From Dryas octopetala (Eukaryota > Streptophyta > Magnoliopsida > Rosales > Rosaceae), in contig OY992832.1 in NCBI GenBank assembly GCA_963921425.1, positions 28,919,489-28,983,488 of the forward strand: a DNA stretch of 64,000 nt, written 5' to 3'. This document shows positions 34,757 through 48,168 of the stretch, one piece after another. The translations under genes were made by a program, and so were the position numbers. The notes beneath the pieces were generated by a model, which saw only the letters and a program-made list of their open reading frames with translations, had not been told where the DNA came from and did no database searches. Each line of letters opens with the position of its first letter. Within the stretch, counting starts at the first letter, position 1.

Positions 34757-37700
34757 AACGTCACACCCCAAAGTGGGGTTTGGCACTTTGAGCATGTGGC
34801 AGTGCCACATTGGTGTTCAACCTCGACACACTCTCATTGAAACCCTAATGAGAACATGTCAAAGTCGAGGATCAATGTAAGACATTTATAATACAACAAC
34901 CAGTTTCAAAGAGTGAGAAATGTTTTTCATTTTTGATAACAAACAATCAGAGTAAATCCAGTAAAGGAAGCTATGTAAAAATGATGAACTTTTTGGTATT
35001 TGGTAAGTAATAATCAGATCAGAATTTAAAGAGCAGACCCTTTCTTGAAAACAATTAAGTCAAGATGCTTTGACAATCAGTATAAATCCATGACTTACTT
35101 TAAAATGGGAAATTCTTAATGTACCAAAACCAAATTGATAATCAAGTAAAAAGGAAAATAGCATATGAGTCATTCTAATCCTTAAGCTTTTAAATCCACA
35201 GAGTTCACAACTAAAAAATAATAATAAAGAGATTGAGGTAGTAACACAGTCATCCATTGTTGGATCCTCTTCTTCATCACTTGAGTATTTTGATGTGAGT
35301 GGTGAAGGTAAACTAATCCTTTGGGACTTCTCCCTGCTATCACATCTCCATTTTTCACTGTCATAAATCTCCACAAAGCTAACCATGTTTCTTGCCTAAG
35401 GGTTTCCTGCAACTTAACAAAATGTGTAGGGGTGAGCATCACCAAACAGCTGATCACACACTCAACTAGTCCAAGACAAACTCAAGCATTTCAGTGTAGT
35501 TTTTCAGTAGCAAGTAGGTTTCATCAAAGTCATTAGTCTTTGCCAAAATGGCTCAAGAACAAATAATTAATCAGACAAGCATTTGGCAGCCTATATATAA
35601 TTAAAAAGGGTACCAAAACATATTACGTTGAGGTATAAACATACTCATTTTCAAGGGATCATAATCATACACATATAAGTACATGTTTTTTCACAAGACC
35701 ATAATAATTGTACATATGACTCTCGAGTTGAGCTTGGAAATGTAACATACAACAACATTTTTCATAATCATCTATGTTCAAGTTTATGAAATGCAAAATG
35801 CATGTTAACTTTAAATAACAATGCAATGCGTACTTTTTCTCCATGACAAAGCATACCTATCAAAGTTGTAAACAGTGGACTTATCTCATAATTTGTAAAT
35901 TTAACTACCTCTATCCTCATATCCTACTAATAAGTAGGTTTAGGTAGTGAGATGTCCTTTCATCTAAGTAAATTAGTCAAACTACTTCTCATTTAGCATA
36001 TTCTTAACTCTCATAACCAACTCTAGATAACTAAGCGGGGAGATTATTAATACATATTCTTTATTGGTTTGATCCTCATTTACCTCTTAAGCTAGTTCTT
36101 ACTCCCTAGGAACATTCAAGTCTTTAAACAAGTTGAAAACCAAATTGTATTAATCTTAGGGTACATTCAAATTATGCAGGCCCTATTAGTTTAATCTAGG
36201 TGTTCTTACACTTTAAATCATAAATAAATCAAAGTGAAATCATTTTCTTTTCAAGACAGACCAAAGCTATTAGAAAATCTACTCTTTAGTTTAGTTCCTA
36301 CTATTAAAGCATGTTGTCTAAGCAAAAGTATTTACTGGTAAAACCAAAATACGTTTCTAATTAATTTTAGGTAGCAAGTTAATTACTTCTCAAACCTAAT
36401 AAAGCAAGTTGAAGTCATCAACATGCTATCCATGTTGACTTTTCTATTTTTAGTGAGCATCCAAGTTAAAATATCATATGGCTAGCATGAAATTGAGTAA
36501 TAGAATGTAGTCAACTCTCAAATTAGCTATTTGATTCCTTAATGATCATGGAAGCCAAATAAATATATCACAATATCAAGTTACTATCCAATCCGAGCCA
36601 TACACAAGGAATTAAACACATCCACACATTTAGCTATGAATTCAAGTATAAAGAAACTTAGAGTTCGTAAGGACTAGCTCCCCCTATCTCAAATGAAGCC
36701 TCTTATCCCTGCTGCAATCCAACAAACTGAAAACCAAATCCAAAGTACAAAGGGAATCAGATTTTACACTTACAATCTCAATTTAGGGTTTTTTTGGGTT
36801 TTAATATCGTATTGGCTTAGTTAAGTGACATTTGAGACCTCTAATCCAAAACCAAGCATCCTATAACCCTATACAAGTTCTAAATCATGTACTCAAACAC
36901 ATTTGCAATTTTTAAAGGCATTACAAAAGTCATACCAAAAATAGGGTATGGTGCAGATTGGATTTTGTTCAAAAACATGGGGTTTGACAATCCAAATTTC
37001 GATCTAGAGGTAAATGGACTCCCTCACAATCCTAGAACAATCCCAGGGGTGGTATGTGACTTGTGCAAACTGCAAACTTAGGCCAAAAAGAATTAAAATT
37101 GAAAATGGCAGTTTTATGCACAATTGGGGTTTTAAAAAGAGTAAAAGAGCAATACATGCTCTGCAATTTTATAAAATTCTACAAAAATAGTTTGAACAAG
37201 CTTTTTCACAAGAAGTTAGGAGACACATTGATACTTATGCATAACAATTTTCAAATCATTTGAAGTTGTGCAAATAGGCTTTTCGAAGAGACAAAACTCA
37301 CAACAGAAAATTGATTTATACATAATTACTATTCATAAGGTCAAAAATGCTATCTTTGTGTATACTGAACCAAATCGAGTGAAACTAATTGGAATAGTTT
37401 TGAAATCAACCCTATAACCTACTGTAACCATTTCAAATTAAAATTTCAAGTGTAGCAAAATTCGTGCACAAAAACCTAAGGTTCCTATGTTGAAAATTCT
37501 GTAGAAAGTTGCAGATTTTGGTGCATCTTTCAAAAATCATAAGTGACTCAAAACAGATGGGATTCACATGATTCTTGGCTTAAAAGAAAGGTGTATATGT
37601 CTATTTTTACATACCAAAATAGTTTTTTCAAAATCATTATAGATTGGTACAGAATTTGAAAACAAGGTAACAAGGTCAGTAGAAAGAAAAATGGTCAAAC

Positions 37701-37903
37701 AAAGTTTAAAACATGAAACCCTATGGTCTTTTCGAGATGCACTTAACCCTAGCCAAACATTCATTATCCTAAATCTTGAAACTAACATTCAATGACTTAA
37801 AAGATGGGGTTTGAAGTTCCTTACCAAGTTTTGCCTTCGAAACCAGTGGATGCACCCTTATTCCCTTTCTTCCATTGAATTCTTCAAGTTCCTCTCTTTC
37901 TGT

Positions 37904-37958
<55 letters not shown>

Positions 37959-38946
37959 CTCTTTCTCTCTTGTTAAACTCAGAATTAACTGTAGGAGAGT
38001 TGTCTGAAAGAAGTTTGGTTCTTATAGAAGAGGTTATAGTCGTTTGGAGGGAAAACTGAAGACTCATATTTTCAAGTCTCAATTTTTACGTGAAAAGGAC
38101 TTCAGGGCTGGTTTTCAGGGCTTTTAGTTTCCCAAGAGAGCTTTGGTTGGCTGGTCAATCCCTTGAAACCTTTTTAAATAAGTGATTAGCCTAATAGACT
38201 AGATTTAATGGCCCATTGCCCTATCTATGACCATTATTTGCTTAGCCCTTTTAAATAAAAGCCATCATTGCATTTTTTTTCTTCTTTTAATTCCTCTAAT
38301 CTGAAATCAGACTCCTCCTCCAGCCCTAGTTATGATCACTAATTCATGCTTGGCTGTCTATTTTATCTCTTACTCAAGTAACTTAGAGTTCTAGCTAGCC
38401 CTTTGTGGTCTAGGTTGGTCAATTTTTGGATTTCAAAGTCAAACCTTCAACCTTTTGGTATTCCTAGTTGGTAAATATATCCCAAATCAACTAGGAGTAT
38501 AGATCACATGGTTGCACATACATATTCATGCATGTAATCCGAAATTGATACTCAAGAAACTTAAACAAATTTGTTTGGTTCTAAAATCTAAAGAGGTGTG
38601 AACTCTTATTAAACTAATCAACTTCACATTATCAAAACACACTTGAGTACTCATGTGATCTGAAAATATCACTTGAGTATCTCCTTAATCCTAATCAAAC
38701 TAAGTAATCCAACAAATAGGGGTTTGCATAGCAATTTAGGCAAATATATAGTTATATAAATGCAAGCATACTTATAACTTGAAAATATCATTTTTCATGC
38801 ATAACATTGAATTAAAAAGAAAGCTAATATAAAACCATAATGTGGAGTAAATCCATCCTTTGTGTTCCAAAAGCTACCAATTAGTTCTAAACTAATATAG
38901 TTAACCTAGTAAGACCCTTAACCCAAAATCAATAAAATTTGGGGTG
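34757..38946 (-). mobile_element. Probable non-coding LTR (solo LTR or LARD-like), minus strand
   Basis: Read on the minus strand the right edge starts TGTAACACCCCAAATTT (38946), and the left edge ends TTTGGGGTGTGACG (34757), so the termini are inverted repeats of the kind seen in plant gypsy LTRs. No gag or pol frame and no TSD was confirmed, and two different elements could be juxtaposed. A (TC)n tract lies at 37907-37958. Nothing else coding is visible in these 4.2 kb. Confidence 0.4.
37907..37958. repeat. (TC)26 microsatellite
   Basis: About 26 TC units; frames through it are repeat artefacts. Confidence 0.95.
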
Positions 38947-39051
38947 TTACACTATAATATCCCATTATGAAATGACAATTAAGGACGTTATATTTAAAAT
39001 TAAAAACAAAAAAAAAAACCAATTTACTCTTTATACCCTACCAGCTGTCAA

Positions 39052-39240
39052 CTGTAAGAAATGTGTACGTAAGGCCAATCGTGAATGAACTTGAGAACAA
39101 CATTTCGGGCAGCCGTTCGTCAACCAGACCCATGAAACCACAAAATTGTAAGAAATGTGTGCGTAAGGCCAATCGTGAATGGACTTGAGAACAACATTTT
39201 GGGCAGTCGTTCTTCAACCAGACCCATGAAACAACAAATG
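39052..39240. repeat. About 95-bp tandem duplication upstream of the Sirevirus 5' LTR
   Basis: TGTAAGAAATGTGT(A/G)CGTAA starts units at 39053 and 39148; both continue through GGCCAATCGTGAATG and end near ACCCATGAAAC. A TATAAATGG motif follows at 39269. Confidence 0.85.
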
Positions 39241-39284
39241 ATACCTTAGAGCTATTTAAGAAGAGAGTATAAATGGATAAAGGT

Positions 39285-40947
39285 TGTTAGTTTATAGGAT
39301 TTGTTATATTGGCTATTTTCCTTGTCAAAAATCATTGCATTTATTTTTATTTAATCACTCACAAGCTCTAGGCTAGATTAAGAACAAGATCAGTTGTATT
39401 GAAGAAGTGAAGAATGAACAAAGACTCAAGGTATACTGCACTTCATTCATTTCATGAAAATAACAGTTCTTTGTCTATTTGACTAGTCATTCACTAAACA
39501 TAAAGAACAATGTTTTTAACGTACAGTGGTTGACACTTAAGTGACAGTCACTTCAGTGGGGTCATTTCGGGTTTTGGTTATTAAAACTTATTTCATTGAA
39601 AGCTCATTTTCTGTTTTCTAAACATGCATGTGCACAACACATGATTAGGTTCTCTCACTGAATCAATAAGATCTGATTGCATCTCATGACTTTCACGCCA
39701 TTCACTCACACACCTCAGCATTATTCATCTTCTTCTTCATTTCTTATTTTTGCAAAATAAAACAATATTTGATTTTACAGCTCCTCATTCCTATCCTTAA
39801 CAGTACTAGGATACCTATCTAGGACAAAAGGAATATGCCCTTCATTTGTCTCTTGTGGACAGCCATTGATTGGTTTCTACGTGGCTTGGGCAGACACGGT
39901 GAGAGTCTGTGTGTGGTGTACGAGTATATGAGGTATCGGTTCAGACTTTTTCGAGTGTTGATGAGCATATTTTCAGTGGGTATTTTCGTGTGTTCATGCT
40001 TGGTTATTTAGCGTGAGTGCTCATCCTTTATCAAGTAAGAAAATGCTTTTGATTTTCAAAAACTAAATGATTTTCTTTAACTTGTTATTCATCTAAAATC
40101 TGAATGGGTTTGAGTGATGTTTAAAATCTTTTCACATATTCATAAACACATTCATTTAAATTTTTAGTTTAACGATTCTCCATTAGCCTTTTCATGTCTC
40201 TTGCTTGAGAAGGCTGATTTTTATAGAATCTAGATTTGCACATCATTTCACATCTATATCATTGAATCCACTTACTTGGGAGCAATCAGTGTCGTGCGTT
40301 GAAGAGCCCAAGGAGGAGCTGCCAATGACATGAGGATTGATTGCTAGCTTCAAGGTGTTTGCACAATGATGCACAATGGTAAGCAGTTGCCACTTAGTAC
40401 TAGGACTAGAGTGTTTGAGCTTGTTGTGTGATTGCTTGTATTGAAACCCTTGATATTGATTGCTTGGTCAGCTAGAAAAGACCCCTAGTTTTTAACCGTT
40501 AGTGGTTTTCTGGGTGAACATTCTTGTACCTTGTTTGTGGTTTGTTTCCTATGTGTTGTTGATTATTAATCTGGAAATAACTTCATAAGATCACACACTT
40601 CACTTTAGCATGTTAACTTAAACCATGAATGCTAAATGAAAGTTTGATAAATCTGCCCATACACCACTTTAGTTGTTGATAGCACTGGGATGCCTACATT
40701 GATGGATCCTTTGAGTGCATAGGTTGTCACTCAATTCCTTGGTGTGTTCTGACTTGTGGTATTTACTGAAGTTGTTTTGGTTTTACAAGTCAATCTGGAG
40801 TTTCAAATTTTAGTTACTGCATCGTCAGAGTTGTGTCTGTTTGACTAGTTCCTGAATGATCATATAAAACAAAAATTGGGGTCCGATCACTGACAGTGAA
40901 TTTAATCAAGTTTATTGAGTGGATAAATCACCTAATACAAACTTTCA
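39285..40947 (+). repeat. 5' LTR of copia-2 (1663 bp)
   Basis: From TGTTAGTTTATAGG to ...ACTTTCA, canonical TG...CA. The start is repeated as the 3' LTR at 47401 (TGTTAATTTCTAGG). Confidence 0.85.
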
Positions 40948-40949
40948 AT

Positions 40950-40961
40950 TGGTATCAGAGC
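40950..40961 (+). other. Primer-binding site of copia-2
   Basis: TGGTATCAGAGC, two bases after the 5' LTR, complementary to initiator methionine tRNA. Confidence 0.95.
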
Positions 40962-41022
40962 GCTACTCTAAAAGCAAATAGAGAGACCCTAGGGTGTTGT
41001 TTGTTTTTTTAGGTGTGTCTAG

Positions 41023-42936
41023 ATGGAAAGAGATCGTGTTGTAGGGTCTTGCAACTCTCCTCCATTCCTTGATGCCTATCACGAGTTGGCATATGAGTAT
41101 CTCACTGTTGATGGGATTGAAACTCCTAAGCCTAGGTCCGAATGGTCTTTAGCCGAAGTCACGGCCTCTAGCTCCAACAAGAAGGCTAGAAAGGTTATTG
41201 TCATTGCACTATCTTCCTCACAATTTGCACGCATACAACATTGTGTCACGGCTAGGCAAGCTTGGAACAAGCTTAAGGTTGTTCATGAAGGGGACAAACA
41301 AGTTAGGTCACTTAAGCTTCAAATGGTACATGCCAAATCTGAAGAAATTAGGATGAAAGAGTCCGAGTCATTCTCCGAGTTCTATGAAAGGTTGGAAGCC
41401 CTCACAAATGAAGTCATGTCCTTAGGTAAACCATATGAGAAGTCTACCATTGTCCAAAAGGTTCTTAGATATCTACCTAAGAGATTTCAATCTAAGAAAC
41501 ATGCAATACAAGAAGTCCAAAATTTGATTGAACTCAAAATTGGTGAATTGGTAGGAAAGCTTAAAACTTTTGAGATGAAGCTTGAAATAGATGAAAGGGA
41601 CAACAAGAAGTCAAAGGATATTGCTTTGCAAAGTGTCAAAGAAATGAGTGAAAACTTGAGTAAAAAATCATCCATGTCCGATGATGAGGTTGCCATTTTT
41701 GTCAAAAAATTTAGGCGAATTCTTAGAAATAAAGGGAGAGAAGTTAGGACTAGTGGTAACAACTTTAAGGAGTTCAAATTCAAATCTCAAGGAGATAATT
41801 CATTTGAGAGCAAACAAGAGAAGAAGTCTAACTTTAAGGAAGGAAGAACAACCAAGAGAGATGTGAAATGTTACACTTGTGGTGGAATAGGTCACACAGC
41901 AATTGAATGTGCAAATAATAAAAAGAATTATTCTTCAAGTAAGAATAAAGCCATGAAGATCACTTGGAGTGATAGTGAGAGTGAGGACTCAAATGACTGT
42001 GAGTCTTCTTCCGACATTGAGGGTGATGAAGTTGCATTTGTTGCATCAATCAAGGAGATTGAACAAGTTGATGGTGGATATAACTCAGAATTTGCTCCTG
42101 ATGATGAGTCTTACACTGCACTCTGTGATAAGTATGACTTACTTTTCACTGAAACTCTTAGCATAAAGGAAGAAAATAAGAAACTAAATAATGCTAAATT
42201 GAAATTGAGTGAGAAGATTGAGTCATTAGAGAGTGAATTAGAAAGTGTGGCTATCTTGAAACAAAATCTTGAAAGTCAAGTCAAAGTGCTCAAGGAGAGC
42301 AACATCGACTTTAAATCTTTGAATGAGAAACTTCAAAAAGAAGTGAATGATGCAAATGAGAACATAGTTGAGCTCACCATTGGGGTCTAAAAGGTTGATA
42401 GGATGCTTAGGATGGGAAAGCATTATGGGGACAAGACCGGTTTGGATTTTAGTGAAAATTGTCCTAGTGTATCTAACACAAAGATCATTTCCGTCGAGTC
42501 AAAATCTAATTATGGTGTCAAAACGGTTCTAGGTTTCATTGACATTGGTCAAAATGCATCTCACTCTAAGTCAAGTCAAATTACACCAAGTGTCACACAA
42601 ATTGATTGTTCTACTTCACTTAGAAAAACAAAGTTTGTCCCGGTTTGTCATTATTGTCATGTCAAGGGTCACATTAGACCAAATTGCAACAAACTTAGAG
42701 GAAAGAATTCAAGTGAACCAAAGAGAAATATTTCTCTACAAGAGCAAGTGAACAATCTACTCAAAGAGGTAACCCAAATTGTCTTACTTGTCACTTCACT
42801 TCCCAAAAATAAGTCAATTCCACTAGGGCTATTGATGACACTAGCTCTCTTTGGTATCAAAGACTTAGACACATTAATGTTCATGACCTTTACAAGTTGT
42901 CTAAGCATGAGGTTGTTAGAGGTCTACCAAAGATAG
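41023..42936 (+). pseudogene. Copia-2 gag (Sirevirus Gag with two zinc knuckles)
   Basis: ATG 41023 opens a 455-codon frame: UBN2-type Gag region (ARQAWNKLKVVHEGDKQVRS near 41248), zinc knuckle CYTCGGIGHTAIEC at about residue 283, then an acidic segment and a long predicted coiled coil (about residues 370-455, Glu/Lys/Leu-rich). An in-frame TAA at 42388-42390 interrupts; the same frame continues to 42936 with a second CCHC knuckle, CHYCHVKGHIRPNC, near 42649. The aspartic protease expected next is absent: within about 50 bp the sequence jumps to the integrase leader (SLWYQRLRH near 42849, other frame). The Gag would form virus-like particles; here it is broken. Confidence 0.88.
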
Positions 42937-45560
42937 GAAAGCCCGAAACTTTTATTTGTGGTTCATGTCAAATGGGGAAACAAACCAAAGAATCACACAA
43001 AAGGGTCAAAGACATAGGCACCTCTAGGACACTTGAACTAATTCACTTGGATTTAGTTGGTCCTGTCCAAACTTTGTCAATAGGAGGAAAGAAATACATT
43101 CTAGTCATGGTAGATGATTTTTCTAGGTACACTTGGGTGTCATTTCTTAAGGACAAGTCGGAGACTTTTCATCATTTTGTCAAGATTGTGAAACTGCTGA
43201 AAAGTGAAGGTATGTCAAGTCTGTCAACCTTGTCCAGAATTAGATCAGACTATGGAACTGAGTTTGAAAACTCTCAATTCGATGAGTTTTGTTGTCAAAT
43301 GGGTATCAAACATGAATACTTAGCTCCTATAACACCTCAACAAAATAGCATTGTTGAGAAAAAGAATAGGGTTTTGATCGAGATGGCAAGAGTGATGTTG
43401 AATAGCAAAAATCTTGCTAAACATTTCTGGGCTGAGGCGGTCAACACAGCATGTTACATCATAAATAAAGTCTACCTTAGGCCGGGAACCAAAAAGACTC
43501 CCTACGAACTGTGGAAGGGTAGGAAACCCAAGGTTACACACTTTAGAGTGTTTGGGAGTGCATGCTACATCCTTAGGAACATAGTCCATTTGGGGAAATT
43601 TGGTTCTAAGAGTGATGAAGGTCTGTTTTTAGGCTACTCATCAAACAGTAGAGTTTTCAGAGTTTTTAATTTGCGAACAAGTTCTATGATGGAGTCCATA
43701 AATATGAGAATAGATGATCATGATGCATCTATTGAAATGGCTGTAGATAGGGATGGATTGTTCCCTCAATCTGATCCAAAAGAGGATAATTTGGTTAAAG
43801 AAGAGTCCAAGTTAGGCAGTGATGAACTTACTGATGACTCAAAAAATGTTGAGTTTGATAAGTCAGAGAGCGAACAAAATGACAAAATTCTGAGTGACAG
43901 ACCTGGAAAACCAAGATGGGTGAGGTGTAACCTTGGTGAAGATGTAATTCTAGGTTCTTTAGACCAGCCAGTTAGGACTAGAAAACAAATGGCCAATGAA
44001 CTTGCTCATGTGTGCTATGTGTCCATTGTTGAACCTAAAAATGTCAAAGGAACACTCAATCATGAGGAATGGGTGAGTGCAATGCATGAGGAATTGAACC
44101 AATTTGAGAGAAACTAAGTGTGGACTCTTGTAGATATACCAGTCAACACAAATGTTATTGGAACCAAATGGATCTTTAAAAATAAATCTGATGAATTTGG
44201 GAATGTAGTTAGAAACAAAGCTAGGCTTGTTGCTGAAGGGTACTCTCAATCAGAGGGTATTGACTTTGATGAGACTTTTGCACCCGTTGCTAGACTTGAG
44301 TTCATTAGGTTACTTTGTGCCATTACATGTCATCTTAAGTTCAAATTGTATCAAATGGATGTTAAAACGGCATTTTTAAATGGTTACTTGAATGATGAAG
44401 TTTTTGTTGAACAACCAAAAGGTTTTGAGGATCCTCACATGAGAGATGGTGTTTATAAATTGAAGAAAGCATTGTATGGGCTGAAGCAAGTTCCAAGAGC
44501 TTGGTATGAGAGACTTTCTCATTATTTGCTATCCAATGGGTATCAAAGAGGATCAGTTGACAAGACCCTATTTGTAAAAAGTTAGAAAATGATGTCTTGA
44601 TTGCTCAAGTTTATGTGGATGATATTGTCTTTGGTTCAACTTCAAATTATCATGTCAAGAGATTCATTGATGTAATGTCTAGTGAATTTGAAATGAGTCT
44701 AGTTGGTGAAATGAATTTCTTTTTAGGGCTGCAAGTTAAGCAAGAAGATTGTGAGATATTTATCTCATAATCTAAGTATGCTAGAAACTTGGTCAAAAAG
44801 TTTGGGCTTGAGTCTTCCAAAGTGGCTACTACCCCAATGAGTAAAAGCTCCAAACTTCATAGGGATCCAAGTGGTAAGCAAGTGGACCAAACCTTGTATA
44901 GAAGCATGATAGGGAGTCTCCTCTACCTCACGGCTAGTAGACTGGACATAGCATTTGCAGTAGGAGTGTGTGCTAGGTTCCAAAGTGATCCCAAAGAATC
45001 TCATTTGTTTGCAACAAAGAGGATCATCAAATATATAAATGGGACTCTTGACTATGGGTTGTGGTATACCCATGATACCAACACTAAATTGGTTGGATTT
45101 AGTGACTTCGATTGGGCTTGGTGTAGTGATGATTTGAAGAGCACCTTCGATGGTGCTTTTTATGTTGGGAATAATTTAGTGTCTTGGCATAGCAAGAAGC
45201 AGAATTATGTCTTTTTGTCGACTGTTGAAGCTGAATACATAGCAACAGGGAGTTGTTGTACACAACTCATTTGGATGAGACAAATGTTAGCCGATTATGG
45301 AATTGATGAGAAAACCTTTCTCATCTATTGTGATAAAATGAGTGCTAGCTATAGACATCTCCAAGAACCTGGTTCAACACACTAGAACCAAGCATACTGA
45401 CATAAGATATCATTTCATTAGAGATCTTGTGGAGAGTGGAACTCTTACTTTGACTTTTGTTCCTTCCCAAAAGCAACTTGCAGACATCTTTACAAAAGCT
45501 TTAGAGAATCCAAAGCACATTAGTCTTCGAAAGTCAATTGGCATTTGTACACATGCATGA
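42836..45560 (+). pseudogene. Copia-2 pol: integrase, reverse transcriptase, RNase H (no protease)
   Basis: Integrase zinc motif and core: ICGSCQMGKQTK near 42955, MVDDFSRYTW near 43108, IRSDYGTEFE near 43241 and VEKKNR near 43353, so D, D and E positions are kept. An in-frame TAA stands at 44115-44117. RT follows with [14 protein letters not shown] near 44349; after a stop and frameshift at 44583, the catalytic VYVDDIVFG appears near 44608. RNase H has SDFDWAW near 45102 and EAEYIATG near 45228. A frameshift near 45340 leads to the C-terminus [10 protein letters not shown] and TGA 45558-45560. At least two frameshifts and three stops, so inactive. Confidence 0.9.
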
Positions 45561-47400
45561 TCATTTGTAGTTAAATGTGCTTCATTGTTTAAGTTTCTTT
45601 TATTTGTTTAAGTAGTTTCGTTTGCTTCTAAATAACCATTTTGAAAGGTCTTAACACTACTTGTCACACTTTCTTTGATATTCAAAAAGATTCTTGCATA
45701 ACTTGTGTCATGTCCATAAGCATAATCCCTTCTTTTTGTCAAATGTTAGCTTTGAGGTCTCTTTTTTTTTAACACTTTGTCATGGTCAATCAAACTTGTT
45801 AAATACTTTTCAAAGACAATTTGTTTGAGCATGCAATTTAGCCTTTCAACATTATTCCTCCTTTGTGACCCATCTTAAGCTAAGTTTTCCTCATTTTAAC
45901 AAATGTGCACCATACAAAATCAAAAAAAGGAAGTGTGACCAAAGAAGTCACGGCCCTAGGGAATAATAAGGTGTTATTATGGTGTTATAGGGTAAAGAGT
46001 GGCAAAATTGGACCAAATCATTGCACTTAATATTGGATGTGCCTAAACAACATATGAAAATAATTTTTCTTACAGCCATTGTCATGAGTTGAAAAATTTT
46101 GTTTTAAGATTTGTTCACAAATTAGAAATTTTCTTGAGAGGTCAAATTATAATATTTTTTTTTGGATGAAACTTATTCAACTTTGTTGACTGTCTTTGAC
46201 ATTGTTTTACTTCTAGAACAAGTCTTGATTGCTAGCATTGACCTTCCTATATCCCAAATATGCTTATTTACTTGCAAAAATACTTGCAATTTTCATTTTC
46301 CATATCTATTAGAGTGTTGACATTGGTGGTTAATTCTTTTCATTTTTTTTTTTATCAAATCCCTTTGTCAAAATAAAATCTCTCAAGCACATCTAACTCA
46401 TAGATTTTTTTTTTGTCATTGCTGCCAACTCTTCTAGGATTCCTTTATCTTTGTGTCAAATTTCATGATTGTTTTATGTTCCAGTTCTGTTATGTAGAAC
46501 TTTGTCCATTTTGACTGGTCTACAATAGTCACACAGAGTCATTTTCACAGGACCATTCTGGTCCTTGGATTACTGTTCATTAAGGGCTTTTCCGCCATTT
46601 TTCTCATTTTTTTATCTCTAGCAGTCTTTTAAAGTGCACACACCCCTCTTTCTCCTCTTTCAAATCCCTAAAATTTTAGAAATTCCATCTCTTCTTCTCC
46701 TCTCTTGCCGAGTCCCTCTCTCTCCCTCTCGCGATTCAGTCTGCCCTTCTTGCAAAGGTCAAAGGTCAATCGGCTATTATTGCGGATCTCATGGCCCAAC
46801 TAGCAGCTCACACGACCCATTTTGCTGTCTTTGCCATTGTTCCTTATTCCGATGGGCTCCATACTAAGGATGGTGATCCACATGATGACATTCCTGATCA
46901 TTCAGATGACGCTCCAAAGATGGACCCCTCAGGTTCTCTAGTGGCAGCAAGCTCAACTGCTCTTCAGCCTGTAGATGACTTTGAAATTGCCATGCAAGCC
47001 CGGTATAGAGATGCTGCTGCTGCTACCGGTTATCAGTCTTAGGGGGAGTTAGAATTTAGAGGGAGTTAGTCTTTAGCGGAAGTTACTCTTTGAGCATGTA
47101 GTTTTAAGTTTTGTTCTTGCATCTTTCTCCAACTTTCTGTACTCTTGAACTTCACTCCTATTTTTATGTATGACCTTTTGTCTTTCCATGACAAAAAGGG
47201 GGAGAATGTATTTATTTAATCTACATTGCTTGCTGTGTTTGAACTGCATTGGTTCTTGTCTATCATGTTTTGTGTTGTCCAAGTACTTCTTCTTGTAGGT
47301 ACACCTTTTGGCAGCATATAACAAAGTGTTGGGCTGAGTGTTGAGAGTCTTGTGAGGTGAATGGGTTGATGTTTTGTCAAGGAAAGCCAAAGGGGGAGAT
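45561..47400 (+). other. 3' region of copia-2 (env-like position) with multiple polypurine tracts
   Basis: About 1.8 kb separate pol from the 3' LTR, as in Sireviruses where an env-like ORF may sit. The only open stretch is 46791-47042 (83 codons, acidic, no transmembrane segment seen), which I cannot assign. Polypurine-type tracts occur three times: AGGGGGAG at 47041, AAAAAGGGGGAGA at 47193-47205 and AAAGGGGGAGA at 47389-47399, the last directly before the 3' LTR. Confidence 0.65.
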
Positions 47401-48168
47401 TGTTAATTTCTAGGATTTGTTATATTGGCTATTTTCCTTGTAAAAAATCATTGTATTTATTTTTATTTAATCACTCACAAGCTCTATGCTAGATTAAGAA
47501 CAAGATCAGTTGTATTGAAGAAGTGAAGATGAACAAAGACTCAAGGTATACTGTACTTCATTCATTTTATGAAAATAACAGTTTTTTACCTATTTGACTA
47601 GTTATTCACTAAACATAAAGAACAATGTTTTTCACGTACAGTGGTTGACACTTCAGTGGGGTCATTTCGGGTTTTTCTTATTAAAGCTCATTTCATTGAA
47701 AGCTCATTTTCTGTTTTTCTAAACATACATATGCACAGCACATGATTAGGTTCCCTCACTGAATCAATCAGATCTGATTGCATCTCATGACTTTCACACC
47801 ACTCACTCACACACCTCAGCACTATTCATCATCTTCTTCATTTCTGATTTTTGCAAAATAAAGTAATATTTGATTTTACAGCTCCTCATTCCTATCCTTA
47901 GCAATACTAGGATACCTCTCTAGGACAAAAGAAATATGTCCCTCATTTGTCTCTTGTGGACAGCCATTGATTGGCTTCCACGTGACTTGGGCAGACACAG
48001 TGAGAGTGTGTGTGTGGTGTACGGGTATATGAGGTATCGGTTCAGACTTTTTCGAGTGTTGATGAGCATATTTTCAGTGGGTATTTTCGTGTGTTTATGC
48101 TTGGTTATTTTGGGTGAGTGCTCATCCTTTATCAAGTAAGAAAATATTTTTGATTTTCAAAAACTAAA
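47401..48168 (+). repeat. 3' LTR of copia-2, first part
   Basis: Matches the 5' LTR from its first base until ...CAAAAACTAAA, where the CACTA element begins. The rest of the LTR resumes at 57889-57892. Confidence 0.85.

Noticed and set aside
46634-47042. Two overlapping frames before the copia-2 3' LTR as an envelope gene
   Set aside because: Short, no signal peptide or transmembrane segment, no recognised similarity; kept only as part of the 3' region.
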